64,000 bases of DNA from Cervus elaphus (GCF_910594005.1 NC_057818.1:60772001-60836000); one strand, 5' to 3'. Shown: positions 21,403-33,529, numbered from the stretch's first letter. The notes: generated by a model from the sequence alone, not told the origin. Program-made: numbers and translations.

Positions 21403-22010
21403 AGAAAATTAATAAATGTGCTCCATAGTTCCTTGTCAGCTATAGTAGAATTTCCTTTTTGTTGAGTTTTTAATATTTAACTTTTTTCTTGTTTCTTGAG
21501 GTAAGCCTGTAATGCTATGAACCTTCCCCTTAGCACTGCTTTTATCGTGTCCCATAGGTTTTGGGTTGTTGTGTTTTCATTTTCATTCATTTCTATGCAT
21601 ATTTTGATTTCTTTTTTGATTTCTTCTATGATTTGTTGGTTAGAGTTTTTAATGTTGTGATGGTGTTTGCCATACCTCAGCATGAATCGGCCATAGGCAT
21701 TCGTGTGTCCCCTCCCTCCTTCCCCACGCTATCCCTCCAAGCTGTCACAGAGCAGTGGCTCTGGATGCGCAGTCACATATCAGGCTCCCACTGGCTATCT
21801 ATTTTGCGTATGGTAATAGATATGTTTCAATGCGATTCTCTCAAATCATGCTACCCTATTTCTTTTGTTTTTTCAAGTTTTTCCTTAACATTCTTTTTTC
21901 TGTCCACATGTTGTGACAGAGATTTAAAGTTTAATTTACATTTCTTCTCTGCCTTACACTAACAAATACATAAGTCAGTGGGTTATTTTGAGACTTTTGT
22001 CATGTGAAAA
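21403..22010 (-). mobile_element. L1 fragment, antisense (ORF2 plus 3' UTR)
   Basis: The minus-strand frame 21477-21683 reads NENENTTTQNLWDTIKAVLR, typical L1 ORF2 endonuclease-domain text. It is followed by 3'-UTR-like sequence from another L1 piece (CATGAATCGGCCATAGGCAT near 21680). It abuts the end of the duplicated block at 21402. Confidence 0.82.
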
Positions 22011-22480
22011 TGCACATAAGACAATGACAGGGAGCACAGTAGCTGCCCTATAAACATGAAGAAAGTTCCTTTAGGACTTGAGTTCAGTCAGTTAATACAC
22101 ATAGAAATATTTATAAATAGTGCAAAGTTGGTGATAATTTTGGTGAAAATAAGTTGGAATGTCTTCTCAAGATGTTATTTGGTAGTCTCCTTTGTTGTTC
22201 ACATCTGACAGAGCTTTTGGAAATAGACAGCAAAGAAAAGAGAGGATATATAGTTCTTAAAAAAATAAAAACTGCCTAGTTACCGTCAAATGAACATCTA
22301 GTAATTTTTGACATTCCATTACGTTGAGGAAGTATTCACTTATATATTATGACGTAAACACGTTTTTCTCAAAAGCATTTGAGTCTATGTCATCCTAAGC
22401 ATGGAACAGAAACAGTTTCTATAAAGAAGAACGTAGTTCTCATTACAGGAAATATTTTCTCTCTTCTTTAATAACTTTTA
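22011..22480. other. Unassigned sequence
   Basis: No gene or recognised repeat seen. Confidence 0.35.
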
Positions 22481-22483
22481 AGT

Positions 22484-22920
22484 TTTATTTTTGGCTGTGC
22501 TGGGTCTTCACTGTGCCCCAGGCTTTTCTCTCCTTGTGGCGGGCAAGAGCTATAAATTCTGTACATAAAATACAGAAATGTGGCTGGTGTTTGGTTGGAG
22601 ACTGGCATTCTGAATCTCCTAGTTTTGGTCGGTCCAGATCACACAATGTCTTTTTTTTTCTTTAGGCTGTGCTGAGCCTTTTTTGCTGCACGTGGGCTTT
22701 CTCTAGTTGCAGCAAGCAGGAACCACTAATTGCTGCGCTGGCTTCTCACTGCTGTAGCTACTCTTGTTGCAGAGCACAAGCTTTAGAGCACCCGCTCAGT
22801 ACTTGTGTTGCTCGGGCTTAGTTGCTCCAAGGCACATGGTATCCTCCCAGACCAGGGATCAAACCTATGTCCCAGGCATTGGCATGATGGATTTTTTATC
22901 ACTGGACCACCAGGGAAGTG
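22484..22920 (-). mobile_element. Two CHR-type SINE pieces, antisense
   Basis: A partial copy at 22484-22555 (TTTTTGGCTGTGCTGGGTCT) and a fuller one at about 22645-22920 ending CACTGGACCACCAGGGAAGT. Confidence 0.8.
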
Positions 22921-23640
22921 TCAGTGAGTGGCTTTCAACTGAGCAAATCCCACTGTCTTTCAGCCAGGATCCTCCTGTGTCTTTTAACCATTAATACCCT
23001 GCCAAATAAAATTTGGGGTCATCACCCCATAACTGGGAGATCTGAAAACCAGGAGAGACTCGCCTAAACTTACCTGGACTTCCTGAGGAGGAGGATGGGC
23101 CCAAGAGGCTGTTGCTGATTTACCAAGGCTACTATGTCTGAAGCTCAGAACGGTACCTGTTTTTCTCCAGCCTGCATTCCCCTCAGGGTGCATTGTCGTT
23201 GGGCCGCTGCAGTGACTAATGAGGTTGATCTTTGAAGAAGTGGAATGTCAAGATATTTTCCTCCTTACAGGAGTTACTATGAGGTGTTACTAAGAGCTGT
23301 GTGTTTCACTTTCCAGCTTGTCACCCCTACACAAAGCCAGTTCTTGTTTACTTAAACTTCTTAAATTAATTCTAATTGGAGGAATATTTCTGGGTCCAGC
23401 CACCACCGCACATCAACCCCCACCCACCCCTCCCCACCGCCAGCCCGGCCACCACACCAGGTTTCAGTTCCCAGACTGAACTGCTTCAGCCTCATCAGCA
23501 GGAATCCTGTTAAAAGGATAATTCCAACGCAATTATCCCACAGAATATTAAGTTTTTACTTTAAAACTGTTACAGTTATGAGGAATCAATGATGGAACAC
23601 AAGACGGGAAAGACCCTCAGGTACTTCTAAACCCTGACAA
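22921..23640. other. Unassigned sequence upstream of CpG block P1
   Basis: No coding potential recognised. The part 23460-23530 resembles 27095-27170 upstream of the second CpG block (shared GCTTCAGCCTCA...AGCAGGA), so it is probably old gene-flank sequence. Confidence 0.45.
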
Positions 23641-23679
23641 GATACCTGGGAACCACAGGGAGAACACAGCAGGTGTCCG

Positions 23680-23822
23680 CTCGGCCCCGCCCCTCACACG
23701 CCCAGGCGCAGGCGTGTGTCCTACGCCCCGCCCCTCCCTGTTCTGGTACCAGTGGCTGAGGAGTTTCCGGTCTCCGCTTAGATGCAAGCCATTCTGCAGC
23801 AAATTCCTGAAGCCCAGACTTG
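23680..23822 (+). promoter_or_regulatory. CpG-rich promoter and noncoding exon 1, block P1
   Basis: GC-rich with two GGCCCCGCCCCT/CGCCCCGCCCCT GC boxes and clustered CpGs. A transcribed-looking tail ends at CCCAGACTTG|GTAGGT, a good splice donor at 23823. It matches block P2 at 27260-27470 in order and motif. It resembles the first noncoding exon of zinc-finger genes. No intact exons of its own follow; the next finger sequence is the decayed array at 24640-25215. Confidence 0.6.
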
Positions 23823-24344
23823 GTAGGTGCGGCCGACCATTGGGAACCTGAGGTACTTGTTTGTTTTGGGTTTTGTTGTTAAGCTGCGCCTGTGGGGTCC
23901 CCTCTCCTCCATATCCGTGGTCTCCAGTCACTTCGCACCTCCCTATTCTCCGACCCCTTCCTCTAGCCGAAATAAATTAAGTCATTGCTGTGAGAAACCC
24001 AGGGTCTGATTTCCTCTCGAGGTAAGATCCTGAGGTAACACATACAGTGCACGAAATACGTAGTAATTTATAAGGAAAAGGTCATTTTAATTTTGACATG
24101 GCACTTGATAATTTTATAAGTATCAAATCACGTGTTCAGGAACTAGTTCAGAATTTCAGCTTTGGGACTGGTGCTGGAGCTGGAGTTCGTTCTCCAGTGT
24201 TAGGGAGGCGTATTACTGTCCTTTTCTGTTTTATATGACCATGGTAGTAAATTGACTACAAAGACTCTTCATTTCAGGAGGTTATTTTCAGTGATGCTGG
24301 TTAGTTGTATGAGCATTAGAATCAAAAAGAAATATAAAATGTTT

Positions 24345-24625
24345 GCAGTGCTCAGTCAGATGTCTTTGAGCTCCCCACGGACTGTAGCCTACCAGGCTCC
24401 TGTGTCCGTGGGATTTCCCAGGCAAGAATACTGGAGTGGGTCGCCGTCAAGTCGCTCAGTCCTCTCGGACTCTTGGCAACCCTATGGGCTGCAGCAGGCA
24501 GGGTTCCCTGCCCTTCACCATCTCCAGGACTTGCTCAAACTCCTGTCCATTGAGTCCGTGGTGACATGCACCCATGTCATCCTCTTTTCCGCCTGCCTTC
24601 CATCTTTCCCAGCATCAGGGTCTTT
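24345..24625 (-). mobile_element. Bov-tA tail joined to BovB-end sequence, antisense
   Basis: CCAGGCAAGAATACTGGAGT is followed by AGTCGCTCAGTCCTCTCGGA and the CAGCATCAGGGTCTTTTCCA segment, both typical ruminant SINE/BovB 3' text. Confidence 0.85.
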
Positions 24626-24639
24626 TCCAATGGAAAGAA

Positions 24640-25215
24640 ACATTAGAGATGTAATGAGTGTGATAAATTCTTCAGTGTACTTTCAAGCCTAATTTGCCAT
24701 CAGATGATGTACAGAGGTGAGAGCCCTTGAAAATACAATTGAGGTTGCAGTGCTTTCAGCAGTGGTTCATATCTTATGCTTCATGAGAATATTCACACTG
24801 GATCGAGCGCAGATGATATTGAATGTGGTCAGGCCGTTGAAAATCTACTCATTTTCTAAAAGAGTTCATCACCAGTGCCAGGAATGTGAGCAACCTTTTC
24901 TCATTGGTGCCCCTTGCACCAGTAGTCAAGTTGTACTGCACCAAACAGTACTAATGTACTGAAGTTTGAATAGCTTTTAGGTTGTGCCTTAGATTTACCA
25001 AATACTTCATGATTTAAATTGTGGTGGATATGGCGAAGCTTCATGTTATTGTTCCTTTATCACTAGATGGCAGAATATTTATCGTGAAGAGAAAGCACAC
25101 AGATGTAAAATGTGTCGCAAGGCTTTTACCCAAAGATCACAAGTTGGGGAACATACTGGAGTCACACATCCCAAATGCAATAAGTGTGGGAAAACCTTTA
25201 CATTGAGTTCAGGTA
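24640..25215 (+). pseudogene. Decayed C2H2 zinc-finger array (unit 1)
   Basis: Translating across frames gives finger remnants: RCNECDKFFSVLSSLICHQ near 24648 (last His now Tyr), then HENIHTG near 24780. HHQCQECEQPF lies near 24870, CKMCRKAFTQRSQ near 25105 and HPKCNKCGKTFTLSSG near 25175. Stops and shifts lie between them. The last two match remnants behind the stop codon of the main gene (47395-47490), which places this as the 3' part of a paralogous finger exon. Confidence 0.8.
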
Positions 25216-25654
25216 TTAGGACTTGAGCAATCTGATCATGAGAATGTTCAGTTTCTGACCGTGGAGCCTAGCCATGATGAAAGCTCAGTTTATGAGTCTT
25301 TGGGATGGACTGGATACAGATCCCAGGTGCCAAGTCCTAGTGATGGGAGCTTCTGATCATGCTGAGGATTTTGACTCAGCTGTGAGGAAAAGAATGTCTA
25401 CGAGATTTCACATCAAACAGCATGCTCTGAAACAAACCTAAGTGTGGGAGTTGGCTACTAGAAGTGTATCTAAGAAGATATTGCTATTTTGACATGTGTT
25501 TTTGAAAATTAGTGTAATCTGCCGTTTTTAAATATTCTGAAAATGTTGATTTGATCCCATGATTTGATGGGAGTATGGAGTTCATCCATAAATCCCAAAT
25601 CTTCGGAAGACTGTATTTTTCAGACTTTGTTACCCACATTTGAGAGAACGTTGT

Positions 25655-26165
25655 TGTTCAGTTGCACAGTCATGTCCGACACTTTGCAACCCCATGGATG
25701 GCAGTATGCCAGGCTTCCCTGTCCTTCATCATCTCCCAGAGCTTGCTCAACCTCATGTCCATTGAGATGATGATGCCGTTCAACCATCTCATCCTCTGTT
25801 GTCCCCTCCTTCTCCCACTTTCAATCTTTCCCAGCATCAGGGTCTCTTCTAATGAGTCGGCTCTTCACATCAGGTGACCAAAGTATTGGAGCTTCAGCTT
25901 CAACATCAACCCTTCCAGTGAATATTCAGGATTGATCTCCTTTAGGATTGACTGGTTTGATCTCCTTGCAGTCCAAGAGACTCTGCAGAGTCTTCTCCAA
26001 CACTACAGTTCAAAAGCATCAGTTCTTTACCACTCAGCCTTCTTTATGGTCCAGCTCTCATATCCATACATGACTACTGGAAAAACCGTCGCTTTACTAT
26101 ACAGACCTTTGGGCAAAGTAATGTCTCTCCTTTTTAATATGCTCTCTAGATTTGTCATAGCTTTG
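25655..26165 (-). mobile_element. BovB LINE fragment, antisense
   Basis: BovB 3' end text from AGTCATGTCCGACACTTTGC to TTTTAATATGCTCTCTAGAT. Confidence 0.9.
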
Positions 26166-26325
26166 GAAAATAAAGACCTAAAATATATTACAACTTGCAA
26201 ATAGAAAGGGAAAATTTCTAATTATGTTCATACTGAACACATGATCAATTTGAAATTACATTACAGATATTATTTAGTTTAGTGTAATTTCCTAAACAAG
26301 TTTTTGGGAGAGATACTTGACAGTC

Positions 26326-26545
26326 GGGCTTCCCTGGTGGCTCAGACAGTAAAGAATTCGTGTGCAATGCACAAGACCTACGTTCAATCCCTGGGTTGTG
26401 AAGATCCCCTAGAGGAGGGCATGGTAGCCCACTCAAGTATTCTTGCCTGGAGAGTCCCATGAACAGAGGAGCCTGGTAGGCCACGGCCCATGGGGTCACA
26501 AAGAATCCGACACACCTGGGCGACAAAGCACTTCCTCCAAAGTAT
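26326..26545 (+). mobile_element. Bov-tA SINE
   Basis: Starts GGGCTTCCCTGGTGGCTCAG, with the tRNA-derived head and the TTCTTGCCTGGAGAGTCCCA body. Confidence 0.93.
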
Positions 26546-27255
26546 AGGATAGAGCATTGTAAAGAATAATGCAGTTCTCATCAAAGGAAAAAAATTTTTT
26601 TTTTCTCCTGTTTTGCTCTCTCTTTTTAGGTTATCTATACAAAATTATGGATGCTAGGTGAGCATTGTGATAATCGTTTCACAGTATACATATCAGTTAA
26701 TTTTTCTCTGTAGCTTAAACTTACACAATGATATTTCCCATTGTAAGAGTTGCTTGTACAACTCCCTTTATGTCACTGTTTAAAGAGTTGGGTTTAGAAA
26801 GGGCAATAATTAAAACACGTTGGATAAAAGAAACAATAACACAGTTTATAATCATTTAAAGTGTCTTGCTCTTTTTAAGGCTTTGGTTAGTGACCCAAAT
26901 GATCACATCCCTCAAGTCCTCCATCTCAGACACCCAGGTACTGACCCTGATTTTGTTGAACTCAGCACTATGCTGAGTTTGCTGTTTTGTAGGGTGTCAG
27001 TAGGGAATAGCCCATTTCTACCCAGGGAGAGTTTTGTATTTGTAATATGGAGACTAGTCCCATTTTTGTTTCTTAAAACTGCCCAAGTTCCCAGATCCCT
27101 GAATTGCTTCAGCCTCACTAGCAGGATCTGAGCACAACATGCTGTGAAAAACAGCTTTTTATTGAGAATAAACCCTTTTAGTCTTAAGAGGAAGGATCTT
27201 GGCTTCTGACATAAGTTGAAGCTTTTACCTGAGCAGTGTTATGGACTGCAACTTA
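26546..27255. other. Unassigned sequence upstream of CpG block P2
   Basis: No gene recognised. The last 150 bases resemble 23460-23640 before block P1. Confidence 0.4.
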
Positions 27256-27259
27256 ATCT

Positions 27260-27470
27260 TGTCAAGGTAACAGGCCCCGCCCCCCTCGGCGCCCCGCCCC
27301 TCCCACGAGCAGTGCGCACCCGGGTGCTCGCCCCGCCCCTCGCCGGAAGCCGCGGCTGTAATACCAAAAGCCCTTTCACACAGACCCGGAAGTTGGAGCG
27401 CGCGGAGCCGAGGTCCCCGAGCGGCGCCTAATGTTCCTTCCTTAGGCGTAAGGAAGGCGTTCCTTCCAGG
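27260..27470 (+). promoter_or_regulatory. CpG-island promoter and noncoding exon 1 of the KRAB zinc-finger gene (P2)
   Basis: Very GC-rich with repeated CCGCCCC boxes (27275-27340) and many CpGs (GGAAGCCGCGGCTGTAATAC, GGAGCGCGCGGAGCCGAGGT). A probable first exon ends at CCTTCCAGG|GTAAGT (donor at 27471). It is the nearest promoter-like block upstream of the start exon at 32322. Downstream to 27870 the sequence stays CpG-rich with other possible donors (near 27750), so alternative first exons are possible. Confidence 0.68.
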
Positions 27471-28585
27471 GTAAGTTTGTACAGCCCGCCTCCCCCCACC
27501 CCCCAACCCCCACCCCCGCGCCCCACGCCGGATCACTCGTCCTCAGGGTGTGGGAATTCTCAGCGACCTGAAAACCCTGGCACCTTGTGTTCGGCCCCGA
27601 ATAAACGCTGCTGCTGCCGTCGCGGCCCGGTTATCTTTTCGTTTGGGTTTTAAGTGTTTCTGAGGCGGTTTCGGCCCTCGGTCCCCGTGGACACCAACTC
27701 TGGCGACATATTCCTGCTTAAAACCCTCTTTTACCTCTGGCCTCGCCAGGTAAAGCCCTCTCTCAGGAATTGGAGTTGCGCCCCTCGCAGCCCCTCTGTC
27801 CTCGTATCTCCTCGGCCGCTCCTGTGCCCCGCAGGGCTCCCCTTTCCTGTCAGCCCATCCCTTCACCCCGCGTAGGTAGGTGACCTGGGTACCTTTTTGA
27901 CTGCTGTGCAAATGAGGAAGGATGGGCTGGATTGACCTGGAACCTTCCAACAGAGCCTCTCTATTCATGATGAAAAAGATTGCTCAGATCCTATTTCTAA
28001 GCTGACCTCTTAGAATGTTTCTTGTACCAGTGGATAGATATGTGCAATTCTGTATTTTTAAAATATTTTACTGCAATCTTATAATAAAGAATTACCTGCT
28101 TGGTATCAGCTTAACCCAACTGTGAAAGAAAAGTTTCTTTTGCTGAAATACATGGCAGATGTTCCTGGTGTTAAATGGGATGGGCCTTAAGGACAAACCT
28201 GGCCCGCTTGCCCTTCCCTCTCCCGTTTCATTATTCAGTTATACCCGGTTCTCTTCGCTCAGCTCAGACCTCATAAACGGCTTCTTTCTGGACCTGCGGG
28301 AGCCCACTTGTAACATGGAGATGAGAGACTAGACCGGAAACTCTGAGCGTGAGAAGCACTGACCCCTGAAATGATTAGCCAAAGTGGCTGTGTGTCTGTG
28401 TGTGGCAGTTCTGGTTTGGAGGGAGTGTCTGGTGGGAACTAGGATTTTAAATAGATCCCAGTCCTCCCTGAATGAAAAACGAAAAGGATAACTGTAGGAT
28501 GGAAGCAGGATCACAGGCTCAGAATCAGATAACTTCTATGAATAAAGCTTAATTTGAAGGGAGATTTTTTTCACGTCCTGATGTT
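27471..28585. other. CpG-rich first-intron start, then unassigned sequence
   Basis: 27471-27880 is still GC-rich (island shore). From 27900 ordinary composition; no gene or recognised repeat. Confidence 0.45.
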
Positions 28586-28589
28586 CAGA

Positions 28590-29010
28590 CCTCCACTGGC
28601 TTTCATTTGTTCCTGGGACTAAAGCTTGACTCCTCGCTGTGGCTCCACAGCCCTCTGTCAAGCTCAGGGCCCTGTCAGTGTCTCCAGCCTCATCCTGGGA
28701 GCTGACCCCTTTGCTCATGGTTAAGCCTGTCGTGCTCTCATTTACCTTTTCTCTGTTTCCAAATACCAAAACCGTTTCTGTCTGACATCGTAGTTTCTCA
28801 CCTTCACGTCACCCTGGCTCAGGCCCTTTGTCACCCTTCAAGTCTAGGCTCAAAGGTCTCCCCATCCCCTCCTAAGAGTCTCTCTCATGTTCCCCAGGTT
28901 TATTGCCTCTGTATCAGTTGCCATCAGCAGAGATTCTTGCCCTTCTTCATGGGTTATTTTGAGTCCTTCCTGGTTCCCCTCTTTTTAGGGCTCATAGTGT
29001 TCCTCTTCTT
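28590..29010 (+). mobile_element. L2-like old LINE remnant
   Basis: The text (CTAAAGCTTGACTCCTCGCT, TCACCCTTCAAGTCTAGGCT, AAAGGTCTCCCCATCCCCTC) resembles the L2 3' region, diverged as expected for this ancient family. Confidence 0.5.
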
Positions 29011-30935
29011 CCCAGCGTGGTTGCAGTACCTGATCCTGGAAATGTCTTTAGATGACAGGACTATGGGTTGGGCTGAATAATCCTCAGGGAAGACCAAGAG
29101 AACAGGGCAGGTGATGAAGATGTTTCCCATGTTCTGGATATTTCAGCTGTAATTGACCTTTACCCCATGTGACTACTTAATTACTCAAAAGAAGAGCCAA
29201 GAAATATAGGAAGTCTTGAAAAGCCCTACAGAACTGGTGTCCTCAAGTATTGGGCTAAGATATCCCCCTGTTTCGTCTGCTGTGTTTAGTCCGTGGCAGC
29301 CCCCAGATCTAAGCTCTGTCCATCCAGGGACCAGGGACCAGTCACCATCGTGGACAGCAGCTTTGCCACCTAGGAGTTCATGTGCTCAGTGTCAGCGATT
29401 GTGATTTCAGAGTGCCGAGGATGAGCAGAAATCCAAAACCTAACGGGGCAGGGAGACGCTGCCCCCTCCCCCTACCCACCAAGAGCTAGAATATCTTCCA
29501 AGTAGATGTGGATGGAGAGAATAGGATGGTGAGACCTGGAGACCCTTGAATTGAGATTTCCTCATCTCAAATGCCTTTGCACCTGGACTCCATAATGTCC
29601 CCAGGTGGTGGCAGACTTTCCCAGGAGGGCCAGTTTCTTGATTTTCATCCTGAATGTGAGTGTCCTTTGGGTGGTAGCTCGTGTGCACTCCTCTTGTGAT
29701 CCCCTTTGCCAAGAAACCCCTGTGCACTTTAGTCTTGCTTAGTCCAGTCATGCAGGGAGGAGAGGTAGACAAATGGGGAAAGCGCAGGGAGCCTGGTAGG
29801 GTCTGCAGGAGGCTTGTGTCAGCACTTGGGGGCATCAAGGTGAGGCCAGTGAATGGAGTGTGCACCCATCCCAGGTGTAGTTACAGGGACAAGGGGTGTG
29901 TGGATCTGTTGGAAAGGAATGTCTCAGTTCAGGCTGGAGAACCTGGAAGTGGGTTTGTTGGAGATCCTGCATGGAATGGTTTGAGGTGTTAAATGCTTTG
30001 GCTCATATTCCCTGGGACAGCAATGCTGAGGCTGACATTTGCCTGCACAGGTTTGATTGGACAATGCGTGACCACACGTGAGCAGCAATGAAAGATGTGG
30101 AATTGGGCCCAGAGAAGTCTTTTCCACTGTTAGAACTGTGGCCTGGGCTGATCCCACAGACACCTGTGGGTGCAGGAGGCTGGGAGCCTTGGGCTTGGGC
30201 TGGTTCTAGCAGGTGCCCCCATCATCCACTCCACTCCCTGGCTTTTGTTGGCTCTTTAGCAGGCAGGCACCCTAGAGTAACAGGGAACATCTCAGGTCAT
30301 TGTTTTGTATCAACTTTGGTATCATTGTGTACTTGGGGTTGCCGGTGAAGAAAGTTTCATGTGCATTTGGAAAGATGCCAGGAGAATCTGCAGTGTTTCC
30401 ATGGAAGATGCCGAGGTCTCACTGGGCCCTGTGCATCATTGGAATCATCCCTCTTTTTCATAGTCTTTGAAGATTTCGAATTTGACCTAGCTCACTCACT
30501 GTAAATGAAAATATGGTGTCTTGTGTTTGTGGATCCTTGGGTGCCCTCTTTTGTATTTTGTCTCATGCAGGAATTACCAGGGTTTGGAATGCTTTGTGTT
30601 TGTATAAGAGGGTTCGAGGCTCATTGTGGGCTCTGTGGACACTGTGTTGGAGACCATGAAAGTTTGTAAGTTTGTTAGAGTCCCGCTGGGGAATTAGGAG
30701 TACTAAGGTTAAGATCGCAGAATGCTTGTTATAAGGTGGTCCTGCTCGGTAGGGCTCTCTGGGCCCAACCTGAGAAGAGTCATAAAGTCCTGTGACGCAG
30801 GGGAAGATGGCTGCGAGAATCAGAGGACAGGGATGCCACACGGATCTGCAGCCCTGGGGCTCATCCTTTAGAAGATGCAGCTGCAGCTTTCTTGCTGCCA
30901 GGCCAGTGCCGGGTTCTCTGTTATCCACTACTGTC
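29011..30935. other. Intron 1 sequence without recognised features
   Basis: No convincing exon, RNA gene or recognisable repeat. Confidence 0.4.
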
Positions 30936-30939
30936 CCTC

Positions 30940-31700
30940 CCAAAATAAGTAAACACGGAGGCACAGTACAGAACACACAGAATCTTAACTGCACTGTTGG
31001 TGGTAATGTAAATGGTACTGCTGTGTTGGAAAAGAACATGGAAGTTCCTTAAGAAATTAAGATAGAAGAGGCCTACAGTCTGTCAAACCCATTTCTGACA
31101 GATATTCAAGGGAAAAGCGATCAGTTTTTCAGGGATATGTCTGCAGTCTCATGAGTGTGACAATTTGCAGTAGCCAAGGCATAGACACAGGCCAGATGTC
31201 TCTTAACAAAAGAATAGGTAACAAAAGTGTGGTGTAGAAATATTTATTAAATACTGTATGTTCATGAACTATTTTTTCTCTCTATATAAATATAAAAGTC
31301 AAGGATCCTAAAAAAAAAAAAAAAAAAAAAGTCAAGGATCCTGTATTTATGCCAAAATGAATGAACCTAGAGAACATTATGCCAAGTTAAATAAGCCTGA
31401 CAAAGGAGGACAGATACTGCATGTGGAAACTAGAATTGTCAAACTCATAGAGCCATCGAGTAATAAGGCTGTTACCAGGAGCTGGGTGGAGGGGAAATGG
31501 GGCACTGTTAGTCAAAGAGTAGAGATTTTCAGTTGTAAACTAAGTAAGTTCTGGGGATCTGAGGTAATGCATGCTGCCTGTAGTGTTTCTATATACTTGA
31601 AATTCACCCAGAGAGAAATAATACAGTGTACTCATTGGTGGAACTGTAACTTACTTGACTATAATAATTATTCATTGTGTGAATCTCTCACATGATCACT
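30940..31700 (+). mobile_element. Old L1 3' end, sense
   Basis: The order is that of an L1 3' tail: GCACTGTTGGTGGTAATGTA, CAATTTGCAGTAGCCAAGGC, then AATGAATGAACCTAGAGAAC. Diverged, non-coding. Confidence 0.68.
31294..31342. mobile_element. Poly(A)-only insertion with target duplication
   Basis: GTCAAGGATCCT occurs at 31298-31309 and again at 31331-31342. Between them lie only A residues (31310-31330, 21 bases). This is the footprint of a reverse-transcribed insertion in which nothing but the tail was copied. Confidence 0.75.
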
Positions 31701-31839
31701 TTGTACACAGTACATTTATAGCATTTTTGTTAGTTACACCTGAGTAAGGCTGGGAAAGAAAAAGAGAGTTGGGGAGCTTTTCTCCTCTGAATGGTGCTCA
31801 GTCCAGGCTTCACGTTTCATTGATGAGGCATTTTGCGTA

Positions 31840-32321
31840 CCCATGTCTTGTACCCTCTGACCCGAGATTCCCGTTCAGGTAGTTTGTGTTGGTCCACAGC
31901 TCAAGAATGTTTAAGATGCCCCAGTTCATTCCAGTCTGGATCCCTCACTGAGCATCAGGACTCTTGAGTCCTCTCATTCCTGAGGGCTGAGATCTGGGCT
32001 GAGGAGGGGGTGCTCTGTTCTGAGTGGGGATGGATCAGGGCCTTCAGTTTGACCTGAAGGAGAATGCCTGGTCAGCGGAGGTGCCCCCAGCTGCTGTGTG
32101 CTGAGTCCTCACCAGGAGGGGAGTGTGATCCGAGGGAAAGTGTGGGAAAGTCCTGTGTTGGTCTCTGTGGGAGTTGCCTGTCCTGCGTCCCTCCTGAGAC
32201 AGTGGGCACAGGGGACTGTGTGTTCCTCATGGTGAGGGCTTCCCTGTGTGTGTGGTTGGGGCTCAGGAAGGGGATGTGTTGACTCTAAGCATTAAACAGC
32301 ATGTTTTCACTTTCATGATAG
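31840..32321 (+). other. Intron 1 end, paralogous block 2
   Basis: Matches 20650-21140 and 60450-60946 with clear but lower identity than those two share with each other. It ends at the acceptor TTTCATGATAG. Confidence 0.8.
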
Positions 32322-32404
32322 ACCTCTGAAGACTTGTGTTGCCTGAGGAAGCCCTGAAGTTGAGGAAGAGGAAAGAACAGGAGTCAGGCATGGCTCTTTC
32401 TCAG
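32322..32404 (+). CDS. KRAB zinc-finger protein, start-codon exon
   Basis: Exon between acceptor CATGATAG (ends 32321) and donor CAG|GTGAGG (32405). Translation starts at ATG 32390 in a strong context (G at -3 and +4) and gives MALSQ, phase 0 into the KRAB exon at 37655. Upstream in-frame codons contain a TGA, so no longer start is possible here, unlike in the two paralogous exons. MALSQ followed by EQLTxEDVAIEF is the usual beginning of this bovid KRAB-ZFP subfamily (from family knowledge). Confidence 0.78.
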
Positions 32405-32775
32405 GTGAGGTCATATTCAGTCTGTCCTTCCTGAAATGCCCTTCTCTGGACTCGCTAATCGTGTCTGACTCTGGAGTGTCCTGTCTGACTCCTGTACACG
32501 CACACTCACCCGGGGCCTTCCCACAGGGCCTGTCGTCTCCACTTAGATCCCGTGTCCCCATGACCCGGTGACCTGGCCCTTGTGAGGAGGCTCCCCTGGG
32601 CACCGTCCTGGGCAGGGCTTCTGACCCACGGGTTAGAGATGGGGTCTCAGTGCTGTTGGGCAGCAGGGATTGCTTAGGGCCCCTCTGGATGTGCTGTCTG
32701 CTCTGTCAACCAGGGTAAGGAAACTGCCCATGGAAGTCAGGTATTAATATGCACAATAGCTGGTAAAATCTGGGA
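32405..32775. other. Intron 2 start, shared with the other units
   Basis: Homologous to 21212-21402 and 61018-61400; ends where an antisense L1 begins. Confidence 0.7.
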
Positions 32776-33529
32776 ATCAGATCAATTGAGACTGTCCTTT
32801 CCCTTTTGTGTATCTTGACATCCTTGTAAATATACCTTACATATACACAAAGCATTATTTCTGAGTACTGTGTTCTGTTCAGTTGGTTTATTTGTTTTTA
32901 TACCAGCACCACATCACCTTATTACCTTGTAAGAGGTTTTGAAATGGAAAGACCTCTATCTTCCTTCTTCAAGAGTTTTGCTGTTTGCTCTTTGAATAGT
33001 TCTGTGACTTTCACCATGTTTTATTCTGCTTCTACATAGATTGCCATGGCAGCTTTGATAATGAGTTAATTGGTTGATTGATCCTTTGTGTGGTTATTAA
33101 AGAATCTTTTTTGATATAGCATGTTTCTTTTGTAATCTTTATGTTTTTTACCTATGAAACTTTGTCTTTTGGGAAAGAAGATAAATTTACTTCTTTTTCA
33201 ATTTGCTTATGTTGAACTGTAGTGCAGAGTGTGCATCCTTGCCGTCTGGACCTCAGAGGAAAAGCTTTCATTCTTTCCCCATTGCTGTGCTCTTTTCATA
33301 ATGGCATTTCTTATGTTGATGTTGCTATAATTTATTGTTTGTAGCTTGTTGAGTGTTCCATCTTGAAGGGTTGTCAAATTTTTGTCAAATTGTGTTTTCT
33401 GCATGGAGATGATCCTGTTTTTTTTCCCCTTTATTCTGTTAATGTATTGTGTCATATTAATTGATTTTTGTATGTTGACGTCTCGCCTTATGTGAATAAA
33501 ATCCACTTGGTCATGGTGTCAGATCTTTT

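Noticed and set aside
27225..27968. Minus-strand frames in the CpG island (27225-27536, 27543-27968)
   Set aside because: GC-rich islands lack stop codons by chance; no domain, splice context or homology seen.
29216..30348. Several 60-140 codon frames in intron 1 considered as exons
   Set aside because: No splice sites in phase, no domain, and no paralogous support in the other units.
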